A stretch of 64,000 nucleotides of DNA from Winogradskyella litoriviva (GCF_013249065.1 NZ_JABRWQ010000001.1:682001-746000); one strand, 5' to 3'. Positions 9,135 to 17,825 are shown, numbered from the stretch's first letter. Made by a program: numbers and translations. The notes: generated by a model from the letters alone, not told the origin.

Positions 9135-9165
9135 TTTGTTCTAAAAATCTATCAAACTATCTTTG
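9135..9165 (+). promoter_or_regulatory. Predicted gltX promoter
   Basis: TTTG (9135-9138) and TATCTTTG (9158-9165) are separated by 19 bases, matching the Bacteroidota -33/-7 promoter. The gltX ATG is at 9183, so the leader would be very short, around 10 bases. Confidence 0.6.
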
Positions 9166-9182
9166 CGCTTTAATATACAATT

Positions 9183-10691
9183 ATGTCTAAAAAAGTACGT
9201 GTGCGTTTTGCACCAAGTCCAACAGGACCATTACATATTGGTGGTGTAAGAACCGCTTTATTCAACTATTTATTTGCCAAAAAACATGGTGGTGATTTTG
9301 TCCTCAGAATTGAGGATACAGACCAAAATCGTTATGTTGAAGGTGCTGAAGATTACATCGTTGAATCATTAAATTGGTGTGGCATTTCTTTTGATGAAGG
9401 CCCAAATAAAAACGAAAAATTCGGTCCTTACAGACAAAGTGAACGAAAGGATCTGTATAAACAATATGCAGATGAATTAATAGCAAGCGGAAATGCTTAT
9501 TATGCTTTTGATACTGCAGAACAATTAGATGCTGAGCGTAAAGGACATGAAGAAAAAGGTAAAACTTTTATCTACAACTGGCATAACCGTGAAAGAGGAC
9601 GTTTGGTTAACTCTTTAGTTTTAACTGAAGCCGAAACGAAAGCTAAAATTGAAGCTGGTGAGGATTTTGTAATTCGTTTTAAATCGCCTCAAGATGAAAC
9701 GTTACATCTCACAGATATTATTCGTGGTAACATAAAAATTGATACTAATGTTTTAGATGATAAAGTGTTATTTAAAAGTGATGGCATGCCAACCTATCAC
9801 CTAGCAAATATTGTGGATGACCATTTAATGGAAATTACACATGTTATACGTGGTGAAGAATGGTTACCTTCATTAGCATTACATAAATTATTATATGATG
9901 CATTTGGTTGGGAAGCACCAGAATTTGCACATTTACCATTAATTTTAAAACCAACAGGAAAAGGAAAACTAAGCAAGCGTGATGGCGATAAAATGGGCTT
10001 TCCTGTATTTCCTTTAGAATATACAGCACCAGACGGAACGGTTTCTAGAGGTTATAAAGAAGATGGCTATTTCCCAGAAGCGGTTGTAAATTTCTTAGCC
10101 TTTTTAGGATGGAATCCTGGAACGGAACAAGAGATTTTCAGTTTAGAGCAATTAGTTGCTGATTTTGATTTAGCAAGAGTAAATAAAGCTGGCGCACGTT
10201 TTGACCCAGATAAAACCAAATGGTTTAATCATCATTACATGCAACAGCAATTAGATTTAGAATTGGCTGAGCAGTTTAAAGCTATAAGACCAGAATTATC
10301 AGACATCGATGTTAATTACATCGCTTTAGTTGTTGGGTTAATTAAAGAACGTGCAACGTTTGTTAATGATTTTTGGGATTTGAGTCATTTCTTTTTTACA
10401 GCGCCAACAGCTTATGATGAAAAAGCCTCTAAAAAGGCTTTAAAAGAAGGAACAGCTGATGTAATGACAAAGGTTATTGAACTTGTTAATGCCACTGATG
10501 ACTTTACGGTTGAAAATCTTCAAACCAACATTAAAGGTTGGATTACTGATAACGAAATTGGTTTTGGTAAAGTAATGATGCCTTTAAGACTCGCTTTAGT
10601 TGGTGCATTACAAGGGCCAGATGTTTTTGATATTATGTATATGATTGGTAAAACAGAAACGGTTAGTCGAATTGAAAATTTAATCGCTTAA
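9183..10691 (+). CDS. gltX: Glutamyl-tRNA synthetase
   Basis: A class I aminoacyl-tRNA synthetase that charges tRNA-Glu. The HIGH motif lies in PSPTGPLHIGGVRTAL near residue 10, and the KMSKS-type motif in GKGKLSKRDGDKMG near residue 262. The 502-residue length fits the bacterial family, with catalytic Rossmann fold, stem-contact region and C-terminal anticodon-binding helices all present. glnS is also in this window, so this GltX need not mischarge tRNA-Gln and is probably discriminating. It ends 6 bases from the convergent gene at 10698, with no clear hairpin terminator between them. Confidence 0.97.
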   Translation: MSKKVRVRFAPSPTGPLHIGGVRTALFNYLFAKKHGGDFVLRIEDTDQNRYVEGAEDYIVESLNWCGISFDEGPNKNEKFGPYRQSERKDLYKQYADELIASGNAYYAFDTAEQLDAERKGHEEKGKTFIYNWHNRERGRLVNSLVLTEAETKAKIEAGEDFVIRFKSPQDETLHLTDIIRGNIKIDTNVLDDKVLFKSDGMPTYHLANIVDDHLMEITHVIRGEEWLPSLALHKLLYDAFGWEAPEFAHLPLILKPTGKGKLSKRDGDKMGFPVFPLEYTAPDGTVSRGYKEDGYFPEAVVNFLAFLGWNPGTEQEIFSLEQLVADFDLARVNKAGARFDPDKTKWFNHHYMQQQLDLELAEQFKAIRPELSDIDVNYIALVVGLIKERATFVNDFWDLSHFFFTAPTAYDEKASKKALKEGTADVMTKVIELVNATDDFTVENLQTNIKGWITDNEIGFGKVMMPLRLALVGALQGPDVFDIMYMIGKTETVSRIENLIA

Positions 10692-10697
10692 AAACCA

Positions 10698-11150
10698 TTA
10701 TTTAAAACTTCTCAATAGGTTTATTAACGACAACGGATAAACTTCTTTTTTATTAATTGTTACTAAACTTATTGAGTTGCTTAAATGCATAATTTTAAAA
10801 GAACCTTCATGAGGTTTTAGTACAAAAACTGTTCTCATTTTATCTATTTCTGGAATATCTTTAAAATAAGGAATATCCCAAAATGAGATTACAGTACCAA
10901 TGATAATTCCATTATTATCCTCTCTGGTATCAAGATCTATTAGACTTATTTTAAAAGGGTTTTTAACTTGTTGAAAATCGTTATGTATGGCCTCAATCCA
11001 CTTCTCTTTATTGTATATTATCTGAGTAATACCATCTAAACCAATAAAGTCTTCTGTTATAAATTCTGATATACTTAAATCTCTAGCTGAATAAAGTTTA
11101 AAATAGTTTTTAATAAAACTTTCGGCTGTTTCCTTGTTGATTTGTTCCAT
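10698..11150 (-). CDS. Small SnoaL/NTF2-like protein
   Basis: 150 residues without a signal peptide. The N-terminal helix (ETAESFIKNYFKLYSARD), the following FITEDFIGLDG and the curved-sheet-like C-terminal strands (GIIIGTVISFW, MRTVFVLKPHEGSFKIMHLS) fit the NTF2-like/SnoaL_3 fold, a cone-shaped domain used for small-molecule binding or as a partner domain. No catalytic residue can be assigned with confidence. It lies alone between convergent gltX and a barrel protein gene. Confidence 0.5.
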   Translation of the reverse strand: MEQINKETAESFIKNYFKLYSARDLSISEFITEDFIGLDGITQIIYNKEKWIEAIHNDFQQVKNPFKISLIDLDTREDNNGIIIGTVISFWDIPYFKDIPEIDKMRTVFVLKPHEGSFKIMHLSNSISLVTINKKEVYPLSLINLLRSFK

Positions 11151-11219
11151 AAAAAATAACTTAAATAAATCTACTTATAAAATAAGTATAAATAATGAAA
11201 ACAAAAAATAAGCCGGTAA

Positions 11220-11897
11220 TTAAAGTGTAATGATAGCGGTAAAAGCAAGTAAAGATTGATTTCCTTCAAACTTTTTATTAGTAACAAGATTAAAATCCTT
11301 ATCATTTAATTTACCTAAAATATTAGTAAATCCATAGATATATTGCGCACGAAACTGAAATCTTCTTATTCCAAATGATAAACCAATTGCTCCATTAGCG
11401 TTAAAATTTGATATTTCTCTAATATCTTCCGTTAACAAATTATTATAGCCGGTTAAAATATAACCTTGTTTAGTTTCATCATTAAGTTCTAATTCACTAT
11501 TATATTGTAGCATTGGACCAACATCTAAAGTGAAGTTATTACTTATTAATTTTATATGGAGTAAAAAGGAAATATTAGCTGTAAACATTTTGTATTCTAC
11601 AAACTCATTAGTTAAAAGCCCAACTTCTGAAGCGCTTATATCTATATGATTTTGAGATAATTGTATATTATAACTTACGTTATACCACTTGTGAGGAAGA
11701 TCTACTGAAGCAGACATTCCGCCAATAAATCCTGTATTAGATTTGGTTTCAAAATTATCTGTAAGAATATCAAATTGGGTAATACCTCCTTGTAAACCAA
11801 TACCATTTTTAATCTTATAATTTTTGCGTTGTGCAAAACTCATTGTAACAAAAAGGATACTAATGATGACTAATATAATAGATTTTGTGTTTTTCAT
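11220..11897 (-). CDS. Outer-membrane beta-barrel protein (PorT/OMP_b-brl_2-like)
   Basis: The 225-residue protein has a signal peptide ending MSFAQ (cleavage near residue 22), then alternating hydrophobic/polar strands with Gly turns such as GIGLQGGITQFDILTD, FTLDVGPMLQYNSELEL and GAIGLSFGIRRFQFRAQYIYGF. It ends in a hydrophobic strand LLAFTAIITL, as expected for an outer-membrane barrel. The length and pattern fit small 8-stranded porin-like barrels (PorT family) common in Bacteroidota. Function is unknown. Confidence 0.65.
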   Translation of the reverse strand: MKNTKSIILVIISILFVTMSFAQRKNYKIKNGIGLQGGITQFDILTDNFETKSNTGFIGGMSASVDLPHKWYNVSYNIQLSQNHIDISASEVGLLTNEFVEYKMFTANISFLLHIKLISNNFTLDVGPMLQYNSELELNDETKQGYILTGYNNLLTEDIREISNFNANGAIGLSFGIRRFQFRAQYIYGFTNILGKLNDKDFNLVTNKKFEGNQSLLAFTAIITL

Positions 11898-11994
11898 GCA
11901 AAAAAATTAAAAGCTAACAGAGACAAACCTAATTAAAATAATTTATATTACTTACTTTTAAAGTCTCGTATTATTTAACCTTAAAAACAATGTT

Positions 11995-12927
11995 ATGGGT
12001 CAATTTATTCTAATTCCAATTCTATTTTTTGCAGTCGTTATTATAATTTCATCATTTTTTGTGGTGAAACAACAAACCTCAGCCATTATTGAGCGCTTTG
12101 GTAAATTTCAAAGTATTAGACATTCTGGCTTACAATTAAAAATCCCTATTGTAGATAAAGTAGCAGGAAAATTAAGTCTTAAAATTCAGCAATTAGATGT
12201 TATTATAGAAACTAAAACTTTAGATGATGTATTTGTACGACTCAAGGTTTCAGTACAATACAAAGTTATTAGAGATAAAGTATATGATGCCTTTTATAAA
12301 TTAGATTATCCACATGATCAAATTACATCTTATGTATTTGATGTGGTACGTGCTGAAGTTCCAAAAATGCGATTAGATGATGTTTTTGTTAAAAAAGATG
12401 ATATTGCATTAGCCGTAAAAGCCGAATTGAATGATGCTATGTCAGATTATGGTTTTGATATTATTAAAACCTTAGTTACTGATATTGATCCAGATGCACA
12501 AGTAAAAGCAGCTATGAACCGAATTAATGCTTCTGAACGCGAAAAAACTGCTGCACAATATGAAGGTGATGCTGCAAGAATCTTAATCGTTGAAAAAGCA
12601 AAAGCAGAAGCAGAAAGTAAACGTTTACAAGGACAAGGTATTGCAGACCAAAGACGTGAAATTGCGCGCGGATTAGAGGAGTCTGTAGATGTTTTAAACA
12701 GAGTTGGTATTAACTCACAAGAAGCATCAGCGCTTATAGTAGTAACACAACATTATGATACACTTCAATCCATTGGGCAAGAAACCAATAGTAACCTTAT
12801 ATTATTACCTAATTCTCCACAAGCTGGTAGCCAAATGTTAAATGATATGGTGGCTAGTTTTACAGCAAGTAACCAAATTGGAGAAGCTATGAAAGCCTCT
12901 AAAAACAAAAAGAAAAACGATGAATAA
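11995..12927 (+). CDS. SPFH/band 7 (stomatin-like) membrane protein
   Basis: 310 residues. An N-terminal membrane anchor (about residues 3-24) is followed by the SPFH/band 7 domain, starting KQQTSAIIERFGKFQSIRHSG, and an Ala/Glu-rich helix (EREKTAAQYEGDAARIL, EKAKAEAESKRL) that drives oligomer formation. These proteins form ring scaffolds that organise membrane domains and often work with proteases. The family includes QmcA and stomatin homologues. The stop overlaps the next gene by 8 bases, so the small secreted protein downstream is translationally coupled. Confidence 0.9.
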   Translation: MGQFILIPILFFAVVIIISSFFVVKQQTSAIIERFGKFQSIRHSGLQLKIPIVDKVAGKLSLKIQQLDVIIETKTLDDVFVRLKVSVQYKVIRDKVYDAFYKLDYPHDQITSYVFDVVRAEVPKMRLDDVFVKKDDIALAVKAELNDAMSDYGFDIIKTLVTDIDPDAQVKAAMNRINASEREKTAAQYEGDAARILIVEKAKAEAESKRLQGQGIADQRREIARGLEESVDVLNRVGINSQEASALIVVTQHYDTLQSIGQETNSNLILLPNSPQAGSQMLNDMVASFTASNQIGEAMKASKNKKKNDE

Positions 12928-13435
12928 ATTAAAGAACATTTTATTTTTAGCAATATTAGCATTAGGTTCTATTGCTTACTCTCAAACTAAAGAAAGTGCA
13001 TTAAAAGATGCTAGCGCAACTTTAAAAGCCAACATGGACATGGATTATGATACCATGATAAAACACTCTTTGCCTGCAGTGTTAGATATGATGGGCGGAA
13101 AAGATGCAGCATTAAAAGTTCTAAAGGCTACTATGGAAGGCGCAAAAGCACAAGGTCTTGTAATTGAAAAATCTGAAATTGTTAATGTCTCTGAACTTAC
13201 CAAAGAACAAGGACAATCTCGTTGTATTGTTTTAGGAGATACACAAATGACCATGTCTGGACAGCGCGTAAAAACTAAAATTCATTACATAGGTATTTAC
13301 AATGATGTTGATAAATACTGGTGGTTTGTAGAAGCTAAACAACTTAAAAATAAAGTTTTAGCTAATAAAATACTACCAAATTTTGAAACTAGTCTAGAGA
13401 TACCTGAAGATGATGTGCAGGTTGAAAAAATTTAA
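12920..13435 (+). CDS. Hypothetical secreted protein coupled to the SPFH gene
   Basis: 171 residues with a signal peptide (residues 1-21, ending SIAYSQ) and a soluble domain of about 150 residues that I cannot assign. The domain begins with a helix of Ala/Lys-rich sequence and continues with strands such as QSRCIVLGDTQMTM and TKIHYIGIYNDVDKYWWFVEA. It might be an NTF2-like or DUF fold. Its start overlaps the SPFH stop codon by 8 bases, which suggests that both act together at the envelope. A strong bidirectional hairpin follows. Confidence 0.6.
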   Translation: MNKLKNILFLAILALGSIAYSQTKESALKDASATLKANMDMDYDTMIKHSLPAVLDMMGGKDAALKVLKATMEGAKAQGLVIEKSEIVNVSELTKEQGQSRCIVLGDTQMTMSGQRVKTKIHYIGIYNDVDKYWWFVEAKQLKNKVLANKILPNFETSLEIPEDDVQVEKI

Positions 13436-13452
13436 TAAATACCATTACTAAT

Positions 13453-13487
13453 AAAAAAAGCCCTCCATCTTTTTAGAGGGCTTTTTT
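13453..13487. terminator. Bidirectional rho-independent terminator
   Basis: AAAAAAGCCCTC and GAGGGCTTTTTT form a 12-bp stem around a 10-base loop between two convergent genes. A/T runs on both sides allow it to end transcripts from either direction. Confidence 0.9.
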
Positions 13488-13499
13488 AATTTAAATATA

Positions 13500-13988
13500 T
13501 TATAAACCACAAAGAATACTTCCCATTACGGTTAATGTAACAATCCAATAACCAGCATTCACTAAAATGTACTTTGTGCTTTTACGCTCAAATAAAGCAA
13601 TCGTTCCTATAATTGGAAGTGCGCCAAGTATGCCAAACATAGCACCATGTAATGCACCATGTTTATAAGATCTAAAAGCATTTCCGTAATCTGCCATAAA
13701 CGCTTTAAACGATGGTTCTGCTAACTCTGGTTCTGCTCCTACCATGCTAAAAGCTCCCCATTGATGGTTTGTAAATTGCATTAATAAGAAACTTAACATG
13801 GCCGCAAAAATTAAGGCTAAACCAAAAATAACTGTAATATTCCCACTCTTCATTCGCTCTTCTGTCATGCCTGATTCTCTCATCCAAATAATTCCGAATC
13901 CAAATTTAGGATTATACCATAAAGCACCAATAAATAATGCTGCAACAGCTGCTATTGGTATGGCAATTAAGTTTATAGGTAATTCCAT
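13500..13988 (-). CDS. DUF1761-family membrane protein
   Basis: 162 residues with four predicted membrane segments (about 7-24, 52-70, 108-130 and 140-160). The first segment runs into IGALWYNPKFGFGIIW, the W-Y-N-P-x-x-F-G signature of DUF1761 proteins, a small inner-membrane family of unknown function. A Met-rich loop after helix 1 (MTEERMKSGN) also fits. It stands alone between the SPFH pair (convergent) and glnS. Confidence 0.8.
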   Translation of the reverse strand: MELPINLIAIPIAAVAALFIGALWYNPKFGFGIIWMRESGMTEERMKSGNITVIFGLALIFAAMLSFLLMQFTNHQWGAFSMVGAEPELAEPSFKAFMADYGNAFRSYKHGALHGAMFGILGALPIIGTIALFERKSTKYILVNAGYWIVTLTVMGSILCGL

Positions 13989-14028
13989 AATATTATATAT
14001 TTTATTAGTTAGTTAGTTTTAAATGTAC

Positions 14029-14061
14029 AAAAAAACCTCTAAAGTAAACATTTAGAGGTTT
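14029..14061 (-). terminator. Terminator of glnS
   Basis: AAACCTCTAAA (14033-14043) pairs with TTTAGAGGTTT (14051-14061). The run of A on the plus strand at 14029-14035 gives the U tract for minus-strand transcripts coming from glnS. Confidence 0.75.
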
Positions 14062-14103
14062 ATAACGTATTGCCAAACAGTATTTAGCAAATAATCTTTG
14101 TAA

Positions 14104-16113
14104 TCAAATTTCAGAAGCTTCCGCAACTAAGATGTCGTTTTTATCTTCTTTTGCTTTTTTAATAAATTCAGTAATAGCTTCGTTTTTTTCTAAGCCATTT
14201 TTAAGCAATTCTTTTAACGCAATTAAAACAACGATACGTGTACCAGCTTTTTTTACTGCAGTGCCAAATAACGGCTCTAAATCATCATAAGATACATCTT
14301 TAGCTAACTCTTGTATTTCAGCTTTAGCCTTTAGTTGTTTTTCTTCAGTAAATTTAGTGTATTTCTTACCAAATTGTTGAATAACACTAATCGCAGAACG
14401 TTTTTGTTGTTGTGGATTGGGTTTATTTTGGTTTTGGTTATTTTGAGGTTTAGGCTTTTGTTTTGCCCAACTATCTCTTAAACCAACCGTTTTATTGAAA
14501 ACTAATTTCTCTGCTGTGGAATCATCATCCACATTAAAATAGCCTAAACGTTGAAACTGAAACTGCTCTCCTACCTTAGCTTCTCCTAAACTTGGTTCTA
14601 AATAACCTGTTTTTATGGTTAAAGAATTCGGGTTTAAGAATTCCATAAAGTCTTTGTCACCATGACTATCTGGAGCTTCATCATTAAATAAACGATCGTA
14701 TTCTCTAATTTCTGCTGTAATAGCATGTTTTACAGAAACCCAATGCAATGTCCCTTTTACTTTTTTAGAAGTATCCTCATCATAAGTACACTGAATTTCT
14801 AAAATATCACCATTCTGGTCTTTTCTAACCTCATTAGCTTTAATGATGTAAGCATTTTTTAATCTTACCTCACCACCTAATTTTAATCTAAAAAAATTGT
14901 TTCCGGCTTCTTCTTTAAAATCTTCTCTTTCAATATAGATTTCTCTAGAAAATGGTACTTTTCTATATCCGGCTGAAGCATCTTCCTGATTATTTTCGGC
15001 TTCTAACCATTCTTCTTTATCTTTAGGATAATTAGTAATTACCACTTTTACTGGATCTAAAACAGCCATTACTCTATTTGCTGTTTTATTTAAATCTTCA
15101 CGAATACAAAATTCTAACAACGAAACATCAATGACGTTTTCGCGCTTAGCAACACCTACTTTTTCAATAAATTTTCTAATAGAATTTGGTGTATAACCAC
15201 GACGACGCAAACCAGAAATTGTTGGCATACGTGGATCATCCCAACCAGAAACAATTCCATCTTCAACTAAACGCAATAATTTACGTTTACTCATAATGGT
15301 ATAGCTTAAATTTAGTCGAGCAAATTCGCGTTGTTTTGGTGGTAATGGAAAGTTTTCCTTACTGTATTCATACACATTATCCTTAAACCAATCGTAAAGT
15401 TTTCTGTGAGGTTTAAACTCTAAAGAACATAATGAATGCGAAATTTGTTCTAGGTAATCACTTTCACCATGCGTCCAATCGTACATTGGGTAAATACACC
15501 AATCGTCACCAGTTCTATGATGATGAGCATACATAATACGATACATAATAGGGTCTCGCATTAACATATTTGGATCTTCCATGTCTATTTTAGCACGTAA
15601 AACATGTGTACCAGCAGCAAATTTTCCGGCTTTCATACCTTCAAATAATTCTAAATTTTCTTCTACACTACGATCTCTAAAAGGGCTATTTGTACCTACT
15701 TGTGTTGGTGTTCCTTTTTGCTCTGCCATAACTTCTGAAGATTGAGAATCTACATAAGCTTTGCCATCTTTTATCATTAAAATGGCCCAATCATATAACT
15801 TCTGAAAGTAATCTGATGAGTACAATTCATTTTCCCAAGTATAACCTAACCAAGCAATATCGCGTTTTATAGCATCTACATATTCTTGTTCTTCTTTTGC
15901 AGGATTAGTATCATCGAATCTTAAATTAACAGGTGCATTATACTTCTCACCTAACCCAAAACTAATACCAATAGCTTTGGTGTGACCAATGTGTAAATAC
16001 CCATTTGGTTCTGGCGGAAAACGAAAACGTAGCTTTTCTTTTGGTAAACCATTAGCTAAATCTTCTTCTATAATATGCTCAATAAAATTGAGTGATTTTG
16101 TTTCTTCTGACAT
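14104..16113 (-). CDS. glnS: Glutaminyl-tRNA synthetase with C-terminal extension
   Basis: Class I synthetase charging tRNA-Gln directly. The HIGH-type motif is in FRFPPEPNGYLHIGHTKAI near residue 28, and the second motif is MSKRKLLRL near residue 273. The core with its two anticodon-binding beta-barrels ends near residue 550, about the length of E. coli GlnRS (554). The protein then continues through an N/Q/P/K-rich linker (about 551-572) into a helical domain of roughly 95 residues (573-669) absent from E. coli. Extra C-terminal domains on GlnRS are known in Deinococcus (a YqeY-like module that aids tRNA binding). Whether this one is related cannot be decided by eye. Single-gene unit with its own terminator. 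Confidence 0.95.
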   Translation of the reverse strand: MSEETKSLNFIEHIIEEDLANGLPKEKLRFRFPPEPNGYLHIGHTKAIGISFGLGEKYNAPVNLRFDDTNPAKEEQEYVDAIKRDIAWLGYTWENELYSSDYFQKLYDWAILMIKDGKAYVDSQSSEVMAEQKGTPTQVGTNSPFRDRSVEENLELFEGMKAGKFAAGTHVLRAKIDMEDPNMLMRDPIMYRIMYAHHHRTGDDWCIYPMYDWTHGESDYLEQISHSLCSLEFKPHRKLYDWFKDNVYEYSKENFPLPPKQREFARLNLSYTIMSKRKLLRLVEDGIVSGWDDPRMPTISGLRRRGYTPNSIRKFIEKVGVAKRENVIDVSLLEFCIREDLNKTANRVMAVLDPVKVVITNYPKDKEEWLEAENNQEDASAGYRKVPFSREIYIEREDFKEEAGNNFFRLKLGGEVRLKNAYIIKANEVRKDQNGDILEIQCTYDEDTSKKVKGTLHWVSVKHAITAEIREYDRLFNDEAPDSHGDKDFMEFLNPNSLTIKTGYLEPSLGEAKVGEQFQFQRLGYFNVDDDSTAEKLVFNKTVGLRDSWAKQKPKPQNNQNQNKPNPQQQKRSAISVIQQFGKKYTKFTEEKQLKAKAEIQELAKDVSYDDLEPLFGTAVKKAGTRIVVLIALKELLKNGLEKNEAITEFIKKAKEDKNDILVAEASEI

Positions 16114-16270
16114 GTTTAAGGTATTAGCTGTTGGCTATTAGTGTTAAGCAAAAATATATACATAACTCCAAACAAACAACATCATTATTCCAGTTGGCAA
16201 AATTAAGCAAAATGTAACATTTATTTACTTTTTTAGACTGATAGTATAAATCAATAATTATAGGAAAATT

Positions 16271-16471
16271 ATGAATTATAGATGTCCAAAATGTGATAAT
16301 CCAACTTATGAAGTTAGCGAAATGAGAGCCACTGGTGGAAGATGGTCTAAAATATTCGATATTCAGAATAAAAAATTTAGCTCGGTAACCTGTAAAAAAT
16401 GCAGTTATACAGAATTTTATAAAGCTAAAACTAGCGCACTTAGTAATGTATTTGATTTGTTTACTAATTAA
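16271..16471 (+). CDS. Small zinc-ribbon protein (DUF2082-like)
   Basis: A 66-residue protein with two Cys pairs, YRCPKCDNPTYEV (residues 5 and 8) and VTCKKCSYTEFYK (residues 41 and 44), forming a typical zinc ribbon. The layout (N-terminal CPKC, middle FDIQNKKFSSV segment, second CxxC followed by YTEFYK) matches the YpzJ/DUF2082 group annotated as putative nucleic-acid-binding zinc ribbon. It has no signal peptide. It lies upstream of folB on the same strand, 102 bases apart, but folB appears to have its own promoter. Confidence 0.8.
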   Translation: MNYRCPKCDNPTYEVSEMRATGGRWSKIFDIQNKKFSSVTCKKCSYTEFYKAKTSALSNVFDLFTN

Positions 16472-16561
16472 TACTACTATCCTATTAGAGGCAATAACAA
16501 ATACATATTATCGTAACGGATAAAAATTGCATTAGAAATTCACTTTAAATGAACTTAGTAT

Positions 16562-16569
16562 TATTTTTG
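16562..16569 (+). promoter_or_regulatory. Predicted -7 element directly upstream of folB
   Basis: TATTTTTG fits TAnnTTTG and ends only four bases before the folB ATG (16574). If used, the mRNA would be leaderless or nearly so. No convincing -33 element was found. Confidence 0.35.
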
Positions 16570-16573
16570 TACA

Positions 16574-16936
16574 ATGGGAATAATAAAAGTTGAAAACATA
16601 CGTGTATTTGCAAATCACGGTTGTTTAAAAGAAGAAACAGCTATTGGTAGTGATTATAGAGTAGATTTAGAAGTAAAAGCTAATCTAAAAACATCATCAA
16701 AAACGGATGAGTTAAGAGATACTGTAGACTACGTATTTTTAAACAAAGTAGTTAGAGAAGAAATGGTAAAACCTTCTAAACTTCTAGAAACGGTTGCTAA
16801 ACGAATTTTAGATCGAATAATAAAGGAAGACGTCTTAATTAATAAAGCAACAATTGCTGTAAGTAAAATAAATCCTCCAATTGGTGGTGATGTTGAGATG
16901 GTTACTATAAAAATGACTAAAAAGCGAAAAAAGTAA
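16574..16936 (+). CDS. folB: Dihydroneopterin aldolase
   Basis: FolB converts 7,8-dihydroneopterin to 6-hydroxymethyl-dihydropterin and glycolaldehyde in folate synthesis. The 120-residue length is normal. Hallmarks are the N-terminal strand IIKVENIRVFANHGCLKEE, whose HGC/Glu residues line the pterin site, VDYVFLNKVVREEM and the C-terminal catalytic-lysine region VSKINPPIGGDVEMVTIKM. No other folate gene is adjacent. Confidence 0.93.
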   Translation: MGIIKVENIRVFANHGCLKEETAIGSDYRVDLEVKANLKTSSKTDELRDTVDYVFLNKVVREEMVKPSKLLETVAKRILDRIIKEDVLINKATIAVSKINPPIGGDVEMVTIKMTKKRKK

Positions 16937-16988
16937 TACTGTTTTACTAAAAATAGATTGAAACCATAAAACATAGCACAAAATATAA

Positions 16989-17018
16989 TTGTTATAACGT
17001 ATATAATTTTTATATTTG
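16989..17018 (+). promoter_or_regulatory. Predicted promoter of tRNA-Cys
   Basis: TTG (16989-16991), a 19-base spacer and TATATTTG (17011-17018) match the Bacteroidota promoter. Transcription would start about 40 bases before the mature tRNA. Confidence 0.6.
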
Positions 17019-17063
17019 CGCTCTCGTTAATTTAATGAGAATCCTAGTTAAATAGGAAATAAG

Positions 17064-17134
17064 GGTGTCGTGGCCGAGTGGCTAGGCAGTGGTCTGCAAC
17101 ACCATCTACAGCGGTTCGAATCCGCTCGACACCT
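17064..17134 (+). tRNA. tRNA-Cys (anticodon GCA)
   Basis: The cloverleaf can be folded by hand. The acceptor stem is GGTGTCG/CGACACC, the anticodon stem GTGGT/ACCAT encloses the loop CTGCAAC with anticodon GCA, and the T arm AGCGG-TTCGAAT-CCGCT is perfect. The discriminator base is T (U73), the main identity element of tRNA-Cys. CCA is not encoded. Confidence 0.95.
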
Positions 17135-17135
17135 C

Positions 17136-17170
17136 AAAAAGCTTCTAAGTTCTCTTAGAAGCTTTTTTGT
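17136..17170 (+). terminator. Terminator after tRNA-Cys
   Basis: AAAAAGCTTCTAAG and CTTAGAAGCTTTTT form a 14-bp perfect stem with a TTCT loop, followed by a T run, directly after the tRNA. Confidence 0.88.
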
Positions 17171-17273
17171 TTTTTAAATTCTAAGAAAATTTGCATTAAT
17201 AAGTACGCGATTCTTCCTTAACCTATAGATTAAAACACCTCAATAAAGAGATACCTAAAAGTGTCTCTTATTT

Positions 17274-17819
17274 TTATCTTATATCTATTCTATTTTTTTG
17301 ACTTCTATCAATTATAAAATAATCAAAAATTAACAACATACTTAATTGTAAAACACCAAGTGTAAAGAGTATTGCACCATATGGCCAATGTTGAATTTTA
17401 AATATAATTCCGCAACCTAAAGTTAGAAATGTTACTACAATAAAGACGTAATAAATACCTTTTATAAATTTATTACTCCTGTATTTTCTGTTTCTAAAAT
17501 AATCTATGCCTTCAACAAAAAACCAGTAGATAAAGAGTATAACTAATAGTATTTCAAATAGAAATGGTATGTAAAATAAATGAAAAGCTTTAATTAAATA
17601 ACTAAAAACCCAGATTAAAATTAGACTTAACTTTACATAATCTAGCTTAGATTTATCTACTTTTTTTATAAAACGAATACTATATAAAATACCTATTAAA
17701 ACTTCACCAATTAACATTAATTGTGTTGCATAAGGCCAATGCATAATTTTAAATAGAGCTCCAAAAATTAAAATGATTAAAGATAGACGTAAAGGAAAGG
17801 TTAATATTTTATTAGGCAT
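17274..17819 (-). CDS. GldL-related membrane protein with duplicated HWP motif
   Basis: 181 residues with about five membrane helices. The motif FGALFKIMHWPYA (near residue 19) recurs as GCGIIFKIQHWPYG (near residue 136). The same G-A-x-F-K-I-x-H-W-P-x-G pattern marks the first membrane helix of GldL, the proton-driven motor subunit of gliding and the type IX secretion system. True GldL has a long cytoplasmic coiled coil after two helices, which is absent here, and no gldM/gldK partners are adjacent. I therefore call it a GldL_N-like paralogue, not gldL. It lies 6 bases downstream of the RDD gene as last gene of a three-gene membrane-protein operon. Confidence 0.6.
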   Translation of the reverse strand: MPNKILTFPLRLSLIILIFGALFKIMHWPYATQLMLIGEVLIGILYSIRFIKKVDKSKLDYVKLSLILIWVFSYLIKAFHLFYIPFLFEILLVILFIYWFFVEGIDYFRNRKYRSNKFIKGIYYVFIVVTFLTLGCGIIFKIQHWPYGAILFTLGVLQLSMLLIFDYFIIDRSQKNRIDIR

Positions 17820-17825
17820 ATATAA

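Noticed and set aside
9183..16113. gltX and glnS as duplicated glutamyl synthetases
   Set aside because: Motifs are specific to each: GltX has bacterial GluRS layout, GlnS has PEPNGYLHIGH and the two anticodon barrels. They are distinct enzymes.
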